Source of the DNA: a virus
IMG/VR virus record: IMGVR_UViG_3300025917_000049
Span: 1-29,203 of that record
Direction: 5' to 3' (one strand)
DNA length: 29,203 nt
Under the pieces are notes generated by a model. That model was not told the origin of the DNA. It ran no database searches and saw nothing but the letters and a program-made list of their open reading frames with translations. Position 1 is the stretch's first letter; each line of letters opens with the position of its first letter. Positions 1 through 6,261 of this stretch are shown here, piece after piece. The position numbers were made by a program, and so were the translations under genes.

Positions 1-657
1 GCCGCGGCGGGCACGCTCGCGAAGCGGGCCCCCATCACCGTGGAGCCGCGCGACGGGCGCTACTACGTCAAGGACGGCAACGCCACCGTGCAGGTGCTCA
101 TGCTGGCGGGGCGGAGGCTCGTGCCTGCGCAGATCTTGCAGCCCGGGACCCAGCAGGAGGCCGCCGACGACTGCCACTGGGTCACCATCGGGGGCCGTCG
201 CATCTGCATCACGGGCGGGCACAGTCACCCCGGCCGGGCGTCGGCCCCACCCTCCCCGCGGCCGGGCGCGCACGAGTCGACCCTGGTCGACCGCCTCAAG
301 ACTCCGGACGGGGGCTTTACCTACAACGCCACCGACAACAGCGAGCCCAGCCGGGGCTTCGCGGTGAGCCCCTACCCCGACCGCTCCAAGGTGTTCGCTG
401 CCGCCAGCCTCTCGGAAGACGACCTGACGGGCTACATCGTCAAGAACTGGGACCTGCTGCAGCAGCCGGGGCACCACCTCGGCGCCTGGCACGATCCGAA
501 GACCGGCAAGATCTTCCTCGACATCTCGGTAGTGAAGAACTCCGCCAAGGCGGCCAAGGCGCTGGCGCTCAAGCGCGACCAGATCGCCTACTTCGACCTG
601 GGCAAGGGGGTCTCGGTTGACGTGAACCGGCAAGCCAAATCGGGGCAGGCCCCTTGA
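1..657 (+). CDS. 3' part of a polyvalent phage protein (ParB-like fragment, CHWIT motif, C-terminal domain)
   Basis: The frame is open from the first base, so the gene almost certainly begins upstream; a GTG at 40 is possible but has no clear ribosome site. About 13 residues precede that GTG. Then comes a stretch around D-G-N-A-T-V followed by G-R-R-L-V-P-A. This resembles the end of a ParB/sulfiredoxin-like domain, which normally carries DGxHR. Counting from the GTG, residues 38-63 hold one copy of the Cys/His motif that recurs seven times in the giant protein at 9710-16738, again preceded by QQEA. The remaining 140 residues form a globular domain with the segment L-G-A-W-H-D-P-K-T-G-K-I-F-L-D-I-S. 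I recall such segments from phage polyvalent proteins but cannot name the domain. The architecture suggests a second cleavable, head-associated multidomain protein. The reading frame is certain; the function is inferred. Confidence 0.7.
   Translation, partial: AAAGTLAKRAPITVEPRDGRYYVKDGNATVQVLMLAGRRLVPAQILQPGTQQEAADDCHWVTIGGRRICITGGHSHPGRASAPPSPRPGAHESTLVDRLKTPDGGFTYNATDNSEPSRGFAVSPYPDRSKVFAAASLSEDDLTGYIVKNWDLLQQPGHHLGAWHDPKTGKIFLDISVVKNSAKAAKALALKRDQIAYFDLGKGVSVDVNRQAKSGQAP
151..228 (+). repeat. CHWIT motif, copy 0 (outside the giant protein)
   Basis: Protein-level repeat: Q-Q-E-A, then C-H-W-V-T-x2-G-R-R-I-C-I-T-G-G-H-S-H. It keeps the C-x10-C-x4-H-x-H spacing. At DNA level, bases 192-222 are identical to 14725-14755 in copy 6. 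Confidence 0.9.
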
Positions 658-684
658 CATTGACTGTGCTATCCTGGAGGCACT

Positions 685-831
685 ATGGCCGAGAAGCTGA
701 AGCTCGTGATCGTGAAGCCGACCGCGGAAGGCGTCGCCACGCTCCTGCGCAAGCTCACCGGCAAGGAGCCGGACCTGGCGAAGATCCGCGAAGGGCTCAA
801 GCCGATCGCGGACACGGAGCGGCCCGCCTAG
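685..831 (+). CDS. Small hypothetical protein (48 aa)
   Basis: A short reading frame starts with ATG at 685. A strong Shine-Dalgarno sequence (GGAGG at 676-680) lies 4 bases upstream, and the frame begins only 27 bases after the preceding stop. The product is Lys/Glu-rich and soluble, starting M-A-E-K-L-K-L-V-I-V-K-P. A beta strand followed by two helices (V-A-T-L-L-R-K-L and L-A-K-I-R-E-G-L) looks likely. No family was recognised. The ribosome site, the strand and the position between co-directional genes support it as real despite its size. It is the first complete gene of the accessory cassette upstream of the terminase. Confidence 0.6.
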   Translation: MAEKLKLVIVKPTAEGVATLLRKLTGKEPDLAKIREGLKPIADTERPA

Positions 832-859
832 CTGCCCCACGCGTGGCGCCGGGGGCGGC

Positions 860-1195
860 ATGATCAGCCTGCCCGGCGCCATCCCCCTCACGCAGTCGCC
901 CGACCTGGAGTTCCGTTTCGGGCGGGACGTGATCGCCAAGCTCGACAGCGTCACCCGTCCGGCCACCGGCCGCTCCTGGTGCGGCATTCGTGTGGTGGTC
1001 GATGAGTGCATGCCGCCCGAGGTCTGGCGGCTGTTCGCGGGCACCCGCATGGTCGCGACCAACGAGTGTCGCTCGACGCACGGGGGCGCCGGGTACGCGG
1101 CGGGCAGTGAGATCGAGGTCTACGAAGGCGAGCGGTTCGTGCGCTGCGGGGGCTGCGGCACGCGGGTGCCCTACGTGGCGGGGCGCGGGCTGTGA
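860..1195 (+). CDS. Hypothetical protein with C-terminal CxxC (111 aa)
   Basis: ATG start at 860, with a weak G-rich stretch upstream. The stop overlaps the GTG of the next gene (GTGA at 1192-1195), which supports the frame. Five cysteines are present: single ones in S-W-C-G, D-E-C-M and N-E-C-R, and a C-terminal pair in R-C-G-G-C-G. This could be half of a zinc ribbon or a structural metal site. No domain was recognised. Long antisense frames cover the same DNA but do not fit the operon. Confidence 0.6.
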   Translation: MISLPGAIPLTQSPDLEFRFGRDVIAKLDSVTRPATGRSWCGIRVVVDECMPPEVWRLFAGTRMVATNECRSTHGGAGYAAGSEIEVYEGERFVRCGGCGTRVPYVAGRGL

Positions 1196-1410
1196 GCGAG
1201 GGAGCGCCACTGGAGGCGCCGATCCATCTCCGGCGCGAAGACATCGTCACGCTGGAGCAGGTGCACGCCCTCGTGGGCGATGGGCCCCCGGACGACTGGG
1301 AGGCGCGCGTCCTCGGCGCGGCCAGTCTTGATCCGCGGCGGTATCGCCTGGAGCGGCTCCACGCGCTCTGCGCGTTCCGCATCGTGCGGCGCACGGCGAC
1401 GACCCCGTGA
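1192..1410 (+). CDS. Small hypothetical protein (72 aa)
   Basis: The GTG start overlaps the upstream stop by 4 bases, and the stop at 1408-1410 overlaps the GTG of the glycosyltransferase gene in the same way, so the frame is wedged between two coupled genes. The product is charged and soluble, with probable helices around L-R-R-E-D-I-V-T-L-E-Q-V-H-A-L-V and R-Y-R-L-E-R-L-H-A-L-C. No transmembrane segment, signal peptide or known motif is visible. It may be an accessory subunit of the glycan-modification cassette, but only position suggests this. Confidence 0.6.
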   Translation: MSEGAPLEAPIHLRREDIVTLEQVHALVGDGPPDDWEARVLGAASLDPRRYRLERLHALCAFRIVRRTATTP

Positions 1411-2330
1411 GTCGCCCGCTCCGCTCCGTCCTCATCGGCGACGTCGACCACTACCCGAGCGAGTACGCCTTCGGCGTCAACCAGGCCATGACCATGGCCG
1501 GGCATTGGCACACGAGCGTGAACATCCGCCTGGACATGGGGGCGATCGCCAAGCGCGTGCGCGAGATGCAGCCCGACATCATCTGGGGGCACATGCTGCT
1601 CTGGGCCCCGGGCGATCACTACAAGACACCCGATCTCCTCGACCTCTGCGCGGCGTGGCGCAAGCGCGGCACGCGCGTGCTCCTGCACGACGGCGATGCG
1701 CGCACGGACACCCGCTGTCCGATGGACGTCTCTACCGCCATCGACCTGGCCCTCTGCAATCACCGGGCCCCGCGGACGGTCTGGCACATCCCGCAACTGC
1801 ACTGGCCCTACTTCTGCTTCTGGCAGGAGGCGCGCGTCGAGCCAGTGCCGGAGTTTCAGTGCGACCTCGCCTTCGCGGGGCGTCTGGATGGCAGCGGGAT
1901 CTACCAGCACCGCACCGAGTTGGTGCTGCAGTTGAAGGACAAGCTGGGCGACCGCATGAAGATCTTCCCGGGGGGTGACCAGCACACCGTCTTCCGCACG
2001 CCCGAGGTGGCGGCGAGCGCCAAGGCGGTGCTCGGCTACGGCCGCCCGGGGCGGAACGGCTGGCTCGACGTGCGCGTCTTCCAGTATCCCGGGGCGGGCG
2101 CGATCCTGCTCCACGACGACGTGGGCGAGATGCTCAAGCCCCACGCCCACTACATACCCTACGAGTCCGGCAGTGTCGACGCGATCCTGGCCGCACTCGA
2201 TCTGGTGACGAGCATGTCGGACAAAGCTCAGCACGACTTCCGGTGGCTTGCCTTCAGCTATACCCAAGCGATGCACTCGGCCTCGGCGCGCGTGAAGCAG
2301 GCGCTCGAAGCGGTCGGGCTGCACGCGTAA
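1407..2330 (+). CDS. Glycosyltransferase, GT-B / CgeB-like
   Basis: A 307-residue protein that resembles GT-B glycosyltransferases of the CgeB / Glyco_trans_1_2 type. The N-terminal half reads V-L-I-G-D-V-D-H-Y-P, then I-I-W-G-H-M-L-L-W, as in a first Rossmann-like domain. The C-terminal half contains D-V-R-V-F-Q-Y-P-G-A-G-A-I-L-L-H-D-D followed by H-Y-I-P-Y-E-S-G, typical of the nucleotide-sugar-binding half of this group (R-x-F-E, then a Gly-Ala turn, then an acidic pair). The GTG start overlaps the preceding stop by 4 bases. Three further glycosyltransferases and a methyltransferase are in the window, suggesting a set that modifies virion protein, DNA or host surface glycans. Donor and acceptor cannot be told from the sequence. 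Confidence 0.72.
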   Translation: MSRPLRSVLIGDVDHYPSEYAFGVNQAMTMAGHWHTSVNIRLDMGAIAKRVREMQPDIIWGHMLLWAPGDHYKTPDLLDLCAAWRKRGTRVLLHDGDARTDTRCPMDVSTAIDLALCNHRAPRTVWHIPQLHWPYFCFWQEARVEPVPEFQCDLAFAGRLDGSGIYQHRTELVLQLKDKLGDRMKIFPGGDQHTVFRTPEVAASAKAVLGYGRPGRNGWLDVRVFQYPGAGAILLHDDVGEMLKPHAHYIPYESGSVDAILAALDLVTSMSDKAQHDFRWLAFSYTQAMHSASARVKQALEAVGLHA

Positions 2331-2345
2331 AAAGGGAGATTCTCC

Positions 2346-2570
2346 ATGCCGCTCGTCCTCTCGCCCGGGCTGATCGTCCTGGTCGCCCTCGTGGTGCTCA
2401 TCGTGGTCCTGGTCGGGCGGCAGGAGCAGCCGCCGATGACGCCGACCCGGACCTTCCTGATCCTGGCCGCGCTCTGCTTCGTCTTCGCCACGCTCGGCCT
2501 GCCCTGGGTCCCATGGCTGCCGCTCGGGCTCTTCTGCCTCGTGGCCGCGCAGTTGGTGAGCCCGCGGTGA
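2346..2570 (+). CDS. Small two-helix membrane protein (74 aa)
   Basis: ATG start with a good ribosome site (AGGGAG at 2333-2338). Two hydrophobic segments are evident: about residues 7-24 (L-I-V-L-V-A-L-V-V-L-I-V-V-L-V) and about 37-70 (F-L-I-L-A-A-L-C-F-V-F and P-L-G-L-F-C-L-V-A-A). A short polar loop contains R-Q-E-Q-P-P. The size and topology would fit a holin-like or superinfection-exclusion membrane protein, but nothing specific identifies it. It lies between a glycosyltransferase and a GroES-like gene rather than beside lysis genes, so a holin assignment is not favoured. Confidence 0.65.
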   Translation: MPLVLSPGLIVLVALVVLIVVLVGRQEQPPMTPTRTFLILAALCFVFATLGLPWVPWLPLGLFCLVAAQLVSPR

Positions 2571-2800
2571 TCCCGCGCAACAAGCGCCTGATCGTCACCC
2601 CGGAGCCGCTGACCCGGATCATCCAGCTACCGGACGGGACGCCCGACGGGGGCACGGTCGGGATCATCCAGGCCGTCGCGCCGGGCTCAGATTTCAAGGT
2701 GGGGCAGCGCATCGCGTACAATCGGGCGGAGACGATTCTGATCGACGGCGAGCCCGTGATCCTGGTGCCGGAGGAAAGTGTCCTGGTGGTGCTCGGATGA
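2567..2800 (+). CDS. GroES/Cpn10-like small protein (77 aa)
   Basis: The GTG start overlaps the upstream stop by 4 bases. The sequence follows the co-chaperonin pattern. An N-terminal beta strand leads to G-T-V-G-I-I-Q-A-V-A-P-G, then F-K-V-G-Q-R-I-A-Y-N, then I-L-I-D-G-E-P-V-I-L-V-P-E-E-S-V-L-V-V-L. These match the Cpn10 'G-x-V-x-A-V-G-x-G ... v-k-x-G-D-x-V-x-y ... l-x-x-x-D-i-l-a' framework. It is shorter than bacterial GroES (about 95-97 residues), and the mobile loop that contacts GroEL is short (around L-P-D-G-T-P-D-G-G). Phage co-chaperonins such as T4 gp31 replace GroES for capsid folding, so a capsid-folding role is a reasonable inference. The fold assignment is by eye. Confidence 0.6.
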   Translation: MIPRNKRLIVTPEPLTRIIQLPDGTPDGGTVGIIQAVAPGSDFKVGQRIAYNRAETILIDGEPVILVPEESVLVVLG

Positions 2801-3012
2801 AGGATCTGCTGCTGAAGCTCTGGGGCTGGGTCCTGGGCGTTCCCACCTACCGCTTCTATCTGACCGAACAGGATCGCGTGGTGCGGCGCCTGGCCGCGCG
2901 GCCGTTCGCCGAGGCCCGGCAGCATGGCCACTGCCCGGTCTGCTTGGGCGAGGCGTCCCACGGCACGCACGGCATGCACTGCCCCACCTGTGGCGTCATG
3001 GGCCTGCCGTGA
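2797..3012 (+). CDS. Small CxxC zinc-finger-like protein (71 aa)
   Basis: ATG at 2797 overlaps the GroES-like stop (ATGA), and the stop overlaps the GTG of the next gene. The C-terminal third has two CxxC knuckles, C-P-V-C and C-P-T-C, separated by a Gly/His-rich loop (G-E-A-S-H-G-T-H-G-M-H). This is a plausible treble-clef or zinc-ribbon site. The N-terminal half is Leu/Trp/Arg-rich (L-L-L-K-L-W-G-W-V-L-G-V) and could be an amphipathic helix. No family was recognised. Confidence 0.65.
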   Translation: MKDLLLKLWGWVLGVPTYRFYLTEQDRVVRRLAARPFAEARQHGHCPVCLGEASHGTHGMHCPTCGVMGLP

Positions 3013-4361
3013 CGGGGGCCGCCGTGATGACGGTGCGCTCGGAGTCGCCCTACGCCACCGCCGTCTTCCGCGCCGCGGTGGACTGCGCGCGGCTGCGGCT
3101 GCCCGACCTGCCGCTGGTGCTGGTCGATGACTGCAGCCCCGAGCCCGGCCTGCGCGCGGCGCTCGCGGACTGGGATCGCCACGGGCCCGACATCCATGTG
3201 ATCTACATGGGCGCCCCGCGCGCGGTCGGCCTATATCAGCCGCCCCAGGACGTGCAGCCGGGCCCGACCAGCTACGGCCATGCGCCGAGCCTCGACCGCG
3301 GGCTCTGGTACGCCTACCACGTGCTCCACGCGCCGTGGGCCCTGACGCTCGACGGCGACGTCTTCCTCCTGGCGGAGGACATGCCTGCGCGCGTGGCCGC
3401 GGCGGCGGCCCATCTCTCGGACGACTGCGTGGTGGCGGGCGAGTGGGTCGGGACGCCGAGCGACTACCAGGCCGTCCACTGGTGCGATGCCGTCGGGCAC
3501 AGCACCAACGGGCACGTCACCCCCAAGGCGCTGGAGCCGGTCGGCAGCGCCATCCGCGCCTACGGCTACATCAACAAGCAGTGCTCGCTCGTGTATCTGC
3601 CGCAGTTCTGGCATCCGCTCGCCGAGCCCTTGCAGAACTCGGGCTGGGTCTCCAACACCTGGTTCTACTCGCAGATGGCGCTCGGGCGGCGGGCGTGGTA
3701 CGTGCCCTTCTTTCGCGATGAGACCGCCGTGCACCTGGGCGCCGTCGCGGTGGCGCCCGGCCGCGGCTGGGGCGAGACGGGCAACGTGGAGGGGCGCCGC
3801 TACGGCCAGAAGCACGGCGGCAACTACTACGCCGGATACCTGCAGATCCCGGACCTGCCGAGCTTTCAGCAGAAGCTGGCCGCGCGCTCGCCCGGCGAGC
3901 CGGTCCCGCGCGCCTGGTTTCGCGCGCCCGCGGATCAGAGCCCCGAGTACCCCTGGCGCTATCTCCGCTACGGCACCGCGCCCGCCCAGCCGCTGATCGA
4001 GGACCAGACGCTCACCTTCGAGTGGGTCGACCGGCCCTCGGGCGATACGGTGGTGGCGCACGCCGAGACGGTGCTGGAGGGCGAGGTCTGTCGGATCGTC
4101 ACCGTCGACGGGGAGCCCACCGCGGCGCGCGAGTGCTACCAGGAACTCTTCGAGCACACCACGGCGCTGCGCCGCAGTCGCGTGTGGACGCCCACCGCGC
4201 TGGCCACGCGCCTCACCGTGGACCGGCAGGTGGACGAGCAGGTCGACGGTTACAACGTCTTCTTCTGGCGGCACATCATTCGCAGCGGGCCCCGGTGGCG
4301 CTGGGCCGAGCACTTCGGCTGGGGCAACGCCGGGCGCCGCGTCCTGGAGACGGCGGCATGA
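3009..4361 (+). CDS. Glycosyltransferase family 2-like protein (450 aa)
   Basis: The GTG start at 3009 overlaps the upstream stop by 4 bases. An in-frame ATG six codons later (3027) is an alternative. The N-terminal domain reads S-P-Y-A-T-A-V-F-R-A-A, then P-L-V-L-V-D-D-C-S-P-E-P, the usual GT-A opening of family 2. A metal-binding D-G-D at residues 115-117 (L-D-G-D-V-F-L) follows. Aromatic segments such as N-S-G-W-V-S-N-T-W-F-Y and G-G-N-Y-Y-A-G-Y follow in the catalytic half. The last 120 residues are a separate, probably beta-rich region. The reaction should be transfer of a sugar from a nucleotide donor; the acceptor is unknown. Its stop overlaps the methyltransferase start, so the two products are made together. 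Confidence 0.75.
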   Translation: MTGAAVMTVRSESPYATAVFRAAVDCARLRLPDLPLVLVDDCSPEPGLRAALADWDRHGPDIHVIYMGAPRAVGLYQPPQDVQPGPTSYGHAPSLDRGLWYAYHVLHAPWALTLDGDVFLLAEDMPARVAAAAAHLSDDCVVAGEWVGTPSDYQAVHWCDAVGHSTNGHVTPKALEPVGSAIRAYGYINKQCSLVYLPQFWHPLAEPLQNSGWVSNTWFYSQMALGRRAWYVPFFRDETAVHLGAVAVAPGRGWGETGNVEGRRYGQKHGGNYYAGYLQIPDLPSFQQKLAARSPGEPVPRAWFRAPADQSPEYPWRYLRYGTAPAQPLIEDQTLTFEWVDRPSGDTVVAHAETVLEGEVCRIVTVDGEPTAARECYQELFEHTTALRRSRVWTPTALATRLTVDRQVDEQVDGYNVFFWRHIIRSGPRWRWAEHFGWGNAGRRVLETAA

Positions 4362-5503
4362 AGGTCTACGACGAACTGAATCTCCTCGATCCGAAAGTCG
4401 TCGTGGGCCAGCACGGCATCTGGCTGCCCGACCAGCAGATCAAGGTCCCGTTCCAGTGGGGCGGCTCGATCCAGAAGTACCAGAAGATCACCGAGCAGCG
4501 CTACGACCGGACGCTCATCGGCGAAGAGGTCGCGCTCCTGCGGGCGCTGCACATGATGGGCTGGGCGCCGCGTATCGGGGACTGGGTCTACTTCAAGACC
4601 GTGATCAGCACGCACCCCGGCGGCTGGTGGGCCGATCCCTGCGGGGCCTACGGCTACGAGATGGCGGATGCGCGCCAGGGCCCGGCCGGAAGCTACACGT
4701 TCGAGGCCTTCCGCGACTCGGGCCTGGTGACGGGCACGCCCGGGGCCTGGAACGATCTGAAGAAGCCGGGCAACACCGTCAACGGCTACCTGATCGACGT
4801 GCGACGCAGCGGCTGGGATCGGCTGCGCTGGCGGGCCGAGCCCGAGCCCGTGCCCGTCTACGAAGAGCCGCGCGACACTCTCATCGCCGATCTGATGCGC
4901 GAGGGGCAGTTCCCCTTCCGGGAGCGGAGCCAGGCGTACCAGGAGTTCCTGTTGGGCGGCGAGTGGCACGCGGCGGAGCGCGAGGTGCGCCAGCGCGCGG
5001 AGATCCTCGGCTTCCAGCCCTGGCACGGCGAGACCATCCTCGACATCGGCACGCAGTTGGGGGGCTTTCTCACCTACGCCGCCACGCGCCTGTCGCGCCC
5101 CCATCACGCCGAGTACGTGGGGCTCGACGTGCAACCCGAGTACGTCGGCCTCGCCCGCCGCCTGGCCCGGGCCAACGGGTTCAACCTCTGCTTCCGGGAG
5201 TTGAACGCCTTCGTGGAGCCCTACGAAGTGAGCCGCTGGCTGGCGGACCTCTGGCCGGGCGGGGTCGGCCACTGCCTGCTGCTGAGCATGCTGAAACACC
5301 TGCCCCACGGGGAAGCCGACATCTGGGCCCTCTACCATGCGCTCCGGCCCAAGCACTACTACCTGGAGACCAACGCGGTGAAGGACGGCGCCGAGCCCCC
5401 GCTGCACCAGGGCGTGAAGCTCCGGGGCGGGGTCCTCACGGGCTGGTCGGCGGATCGCAACCGTCGGGCCTGCTACAAGATCACCCGCCGGGAGGATGCA
5501 TGA
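4358..5503 (+). CDS. Class I SAM-dependent methyltransferase-like protein (381 aa)
   Basis: ATG at 4358 is coupled to the upstream glycosyltransferase stop. The C-terminal half has a Rossmann methyltransferase layout. Motif I is I-L-D-I-G-T-Q-L-G-G-F (D229), where the usual GxGxG is relaxed. It is followed by E-Y-V-G-L-D-V-Q-P-E-Y as the acidic strand-2 motif, then L-L-L-S-M-L-K-H-L-P-H. The first 170 residues are an extra Trp/Tyr/Gly-rich domain (G-G-W-W-A-D-P-C-G-A-Y-G-Y) that I do not recognise. There is no DPPY/NPPY signature, so a DNA N-methyltransferase is not supported. Methylation of a sugar or small molecule, in step with the neighbouring glycosyltransferases, is the simplest inference. 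Confidence 0.7.
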   Translation: MKVYDELNLLDPKVVVGQHGIWLPDQQIKVPFQWGGSIQKYQKITEQRYDRTLIGEEVALLRALHMMGWAPRIGDWVYFKTVISTHPGGWWADPCGAYGYEMADARQGPAGSYTFEAFRDSGLVTGTPGAWNDLKKPGNTVNGYLIDVRRSGWDRLRWRAEPEPVPVYEEPRDTLIADLMREGQFPFRERSQAYQEFLLGGEWHAAEREVRQRAEILGFQPWHGETILDIGTQLGGFLTYAATRLSRPHHAEYVGLDVQPEYVGLARRLARANGFNLCFRELNAFVEPYEVSRWLADLWPGGVGHCLLLSMLKHLPHGEADIWALYHALRPKHYYLETNAVKDGAEPPLHQGVKLRGGVLTGWSADRNRRACYKITRREDA

Positions 5504-6261
5504 CCGACGACGCCGCCACCCCCGAGACGCCGCCCGATCCGCGCGCGGCCCTGCCCGTCCGCCGTCGCACGCGCGTGCGCGGCCGTCGCGTGCGCGCCTT
5601 CATGGGCGTGCCCGGGCTCATGCCGCGGGAGATCGACTTCCTCAAGGCCTTCATCCGCCACTACCAGCGGACCGGGCGCTGGAATGCGTCGCTGGCCGCG
5701 ATCACCATCGGCCTCTCCCCGAACGGGGCCAACACCGAGGGCCATCGCATCCTGCACCTGCCCCACGTCAAGCTCGCGTGGGAGGCCTGGATGCAGAAGG
5801 CCGACCGGGCCGCCGACATCGAGCCCGGCGAGGCCACGATCCGCCATCGCCAGCACCTGGAGGCCCTCGCCCACTCCAACATTCTCGACGGCTCCAGCCT
5901 GGTCGCGGACGAGCAAGGCAACCTGCGCTTTCAGATCCTGCCGAGCGCGCAGTGGTCGACCGCCTTCGCGCGCGCGGTGAAGCGGATCAAGCAGAAGGAG
6001 ACGATCCGCACCATCGACGCGGAGCGGAATCTCACCGAGACCACGATCGAGTTGGAGTTCGAGCTACACGACAAGAACGCGGCCCTCCGGCTCGAAGCCC
6101 AGGAGCGCGGGCTCGCGAAGGGCAACAAGGTCCTCCTGCCCGACGGCACGGAGATGGAGACCGAGGGGGGTATTCACGTCTATCAGGTGAACCGCTTCGA
6201 GTTGCCCGACAACGGGCGCGGCCCGAAGCCGGTGGCCGTGGCGAATGGCGCGCCCAGCTAA
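5500..6261 (+). CDS. terS: Terminase small subunit
   Basis: ATG at 5500 overlaps the methyltransferase stop (ATGA) and is preceded by GGGAGGA at 5490-5496. The 253-residue product has a basic N-terminal tail (R-R-R-T-R-V-R-G-R-R-V-R). A Terminase_2-like helix-turn-helix region follows: R-E-I-D-F-L-K-A-F-I-R-H-Y, N-A-S-L-A-A-I-T-I-G-L-S and G-H-R-I-L-H-L-P-H-V-K-L-A-W-E-A-W. It lies directly before, and overlaps by 17 bases, the large terminase gene. In this family the small subunit recognises the packaging start site and regulates the motor. Position and the helix pattern support the call; the protein itself is divergent. Confidence 0.75.
   Translation: MTDDAATPETPPDPRAALPVRRRTRVRGRRVRAFMGVPGLMPREIDFLKAFIRHYQRTGRWNASLAAITIGLSPNGANTEGHRILHLPHVKLAWEAWMQKADRAADIEPGEATIRHRQHLEALAHSNILDGSSLVADEQGNLRFQILPSAQWSTAFARAVKRIKQKETIRTIDAERNLTETTIELEFELHDKNAALRLEAQERGLAKGNKVLLPDGTEMETEGGIHVYQVNRFELPDNGRGPKPVAVANGAPS

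Noticed and set aside
654-675. TTGACA followed by TATCCT as a promoter
   Set aside because: The two boxes are only 10 bases apart, too close for a sigma-70 type promoter, and TTGACA overlaps the end of the upstream gene.
951-2324. Minus-strand open frame of 457 aa opposite the glycosyltransferase
   Set aside because: Composition is that of an antisense shadow, and the plus-strand genes overlap neatly by 4 bases.
4358-5503. DNA adenine or cytosine methyltransferase
   Set aside because: No DPPY/NPPY or PC motif was found; only a generic SAM-binding motif I is visible.
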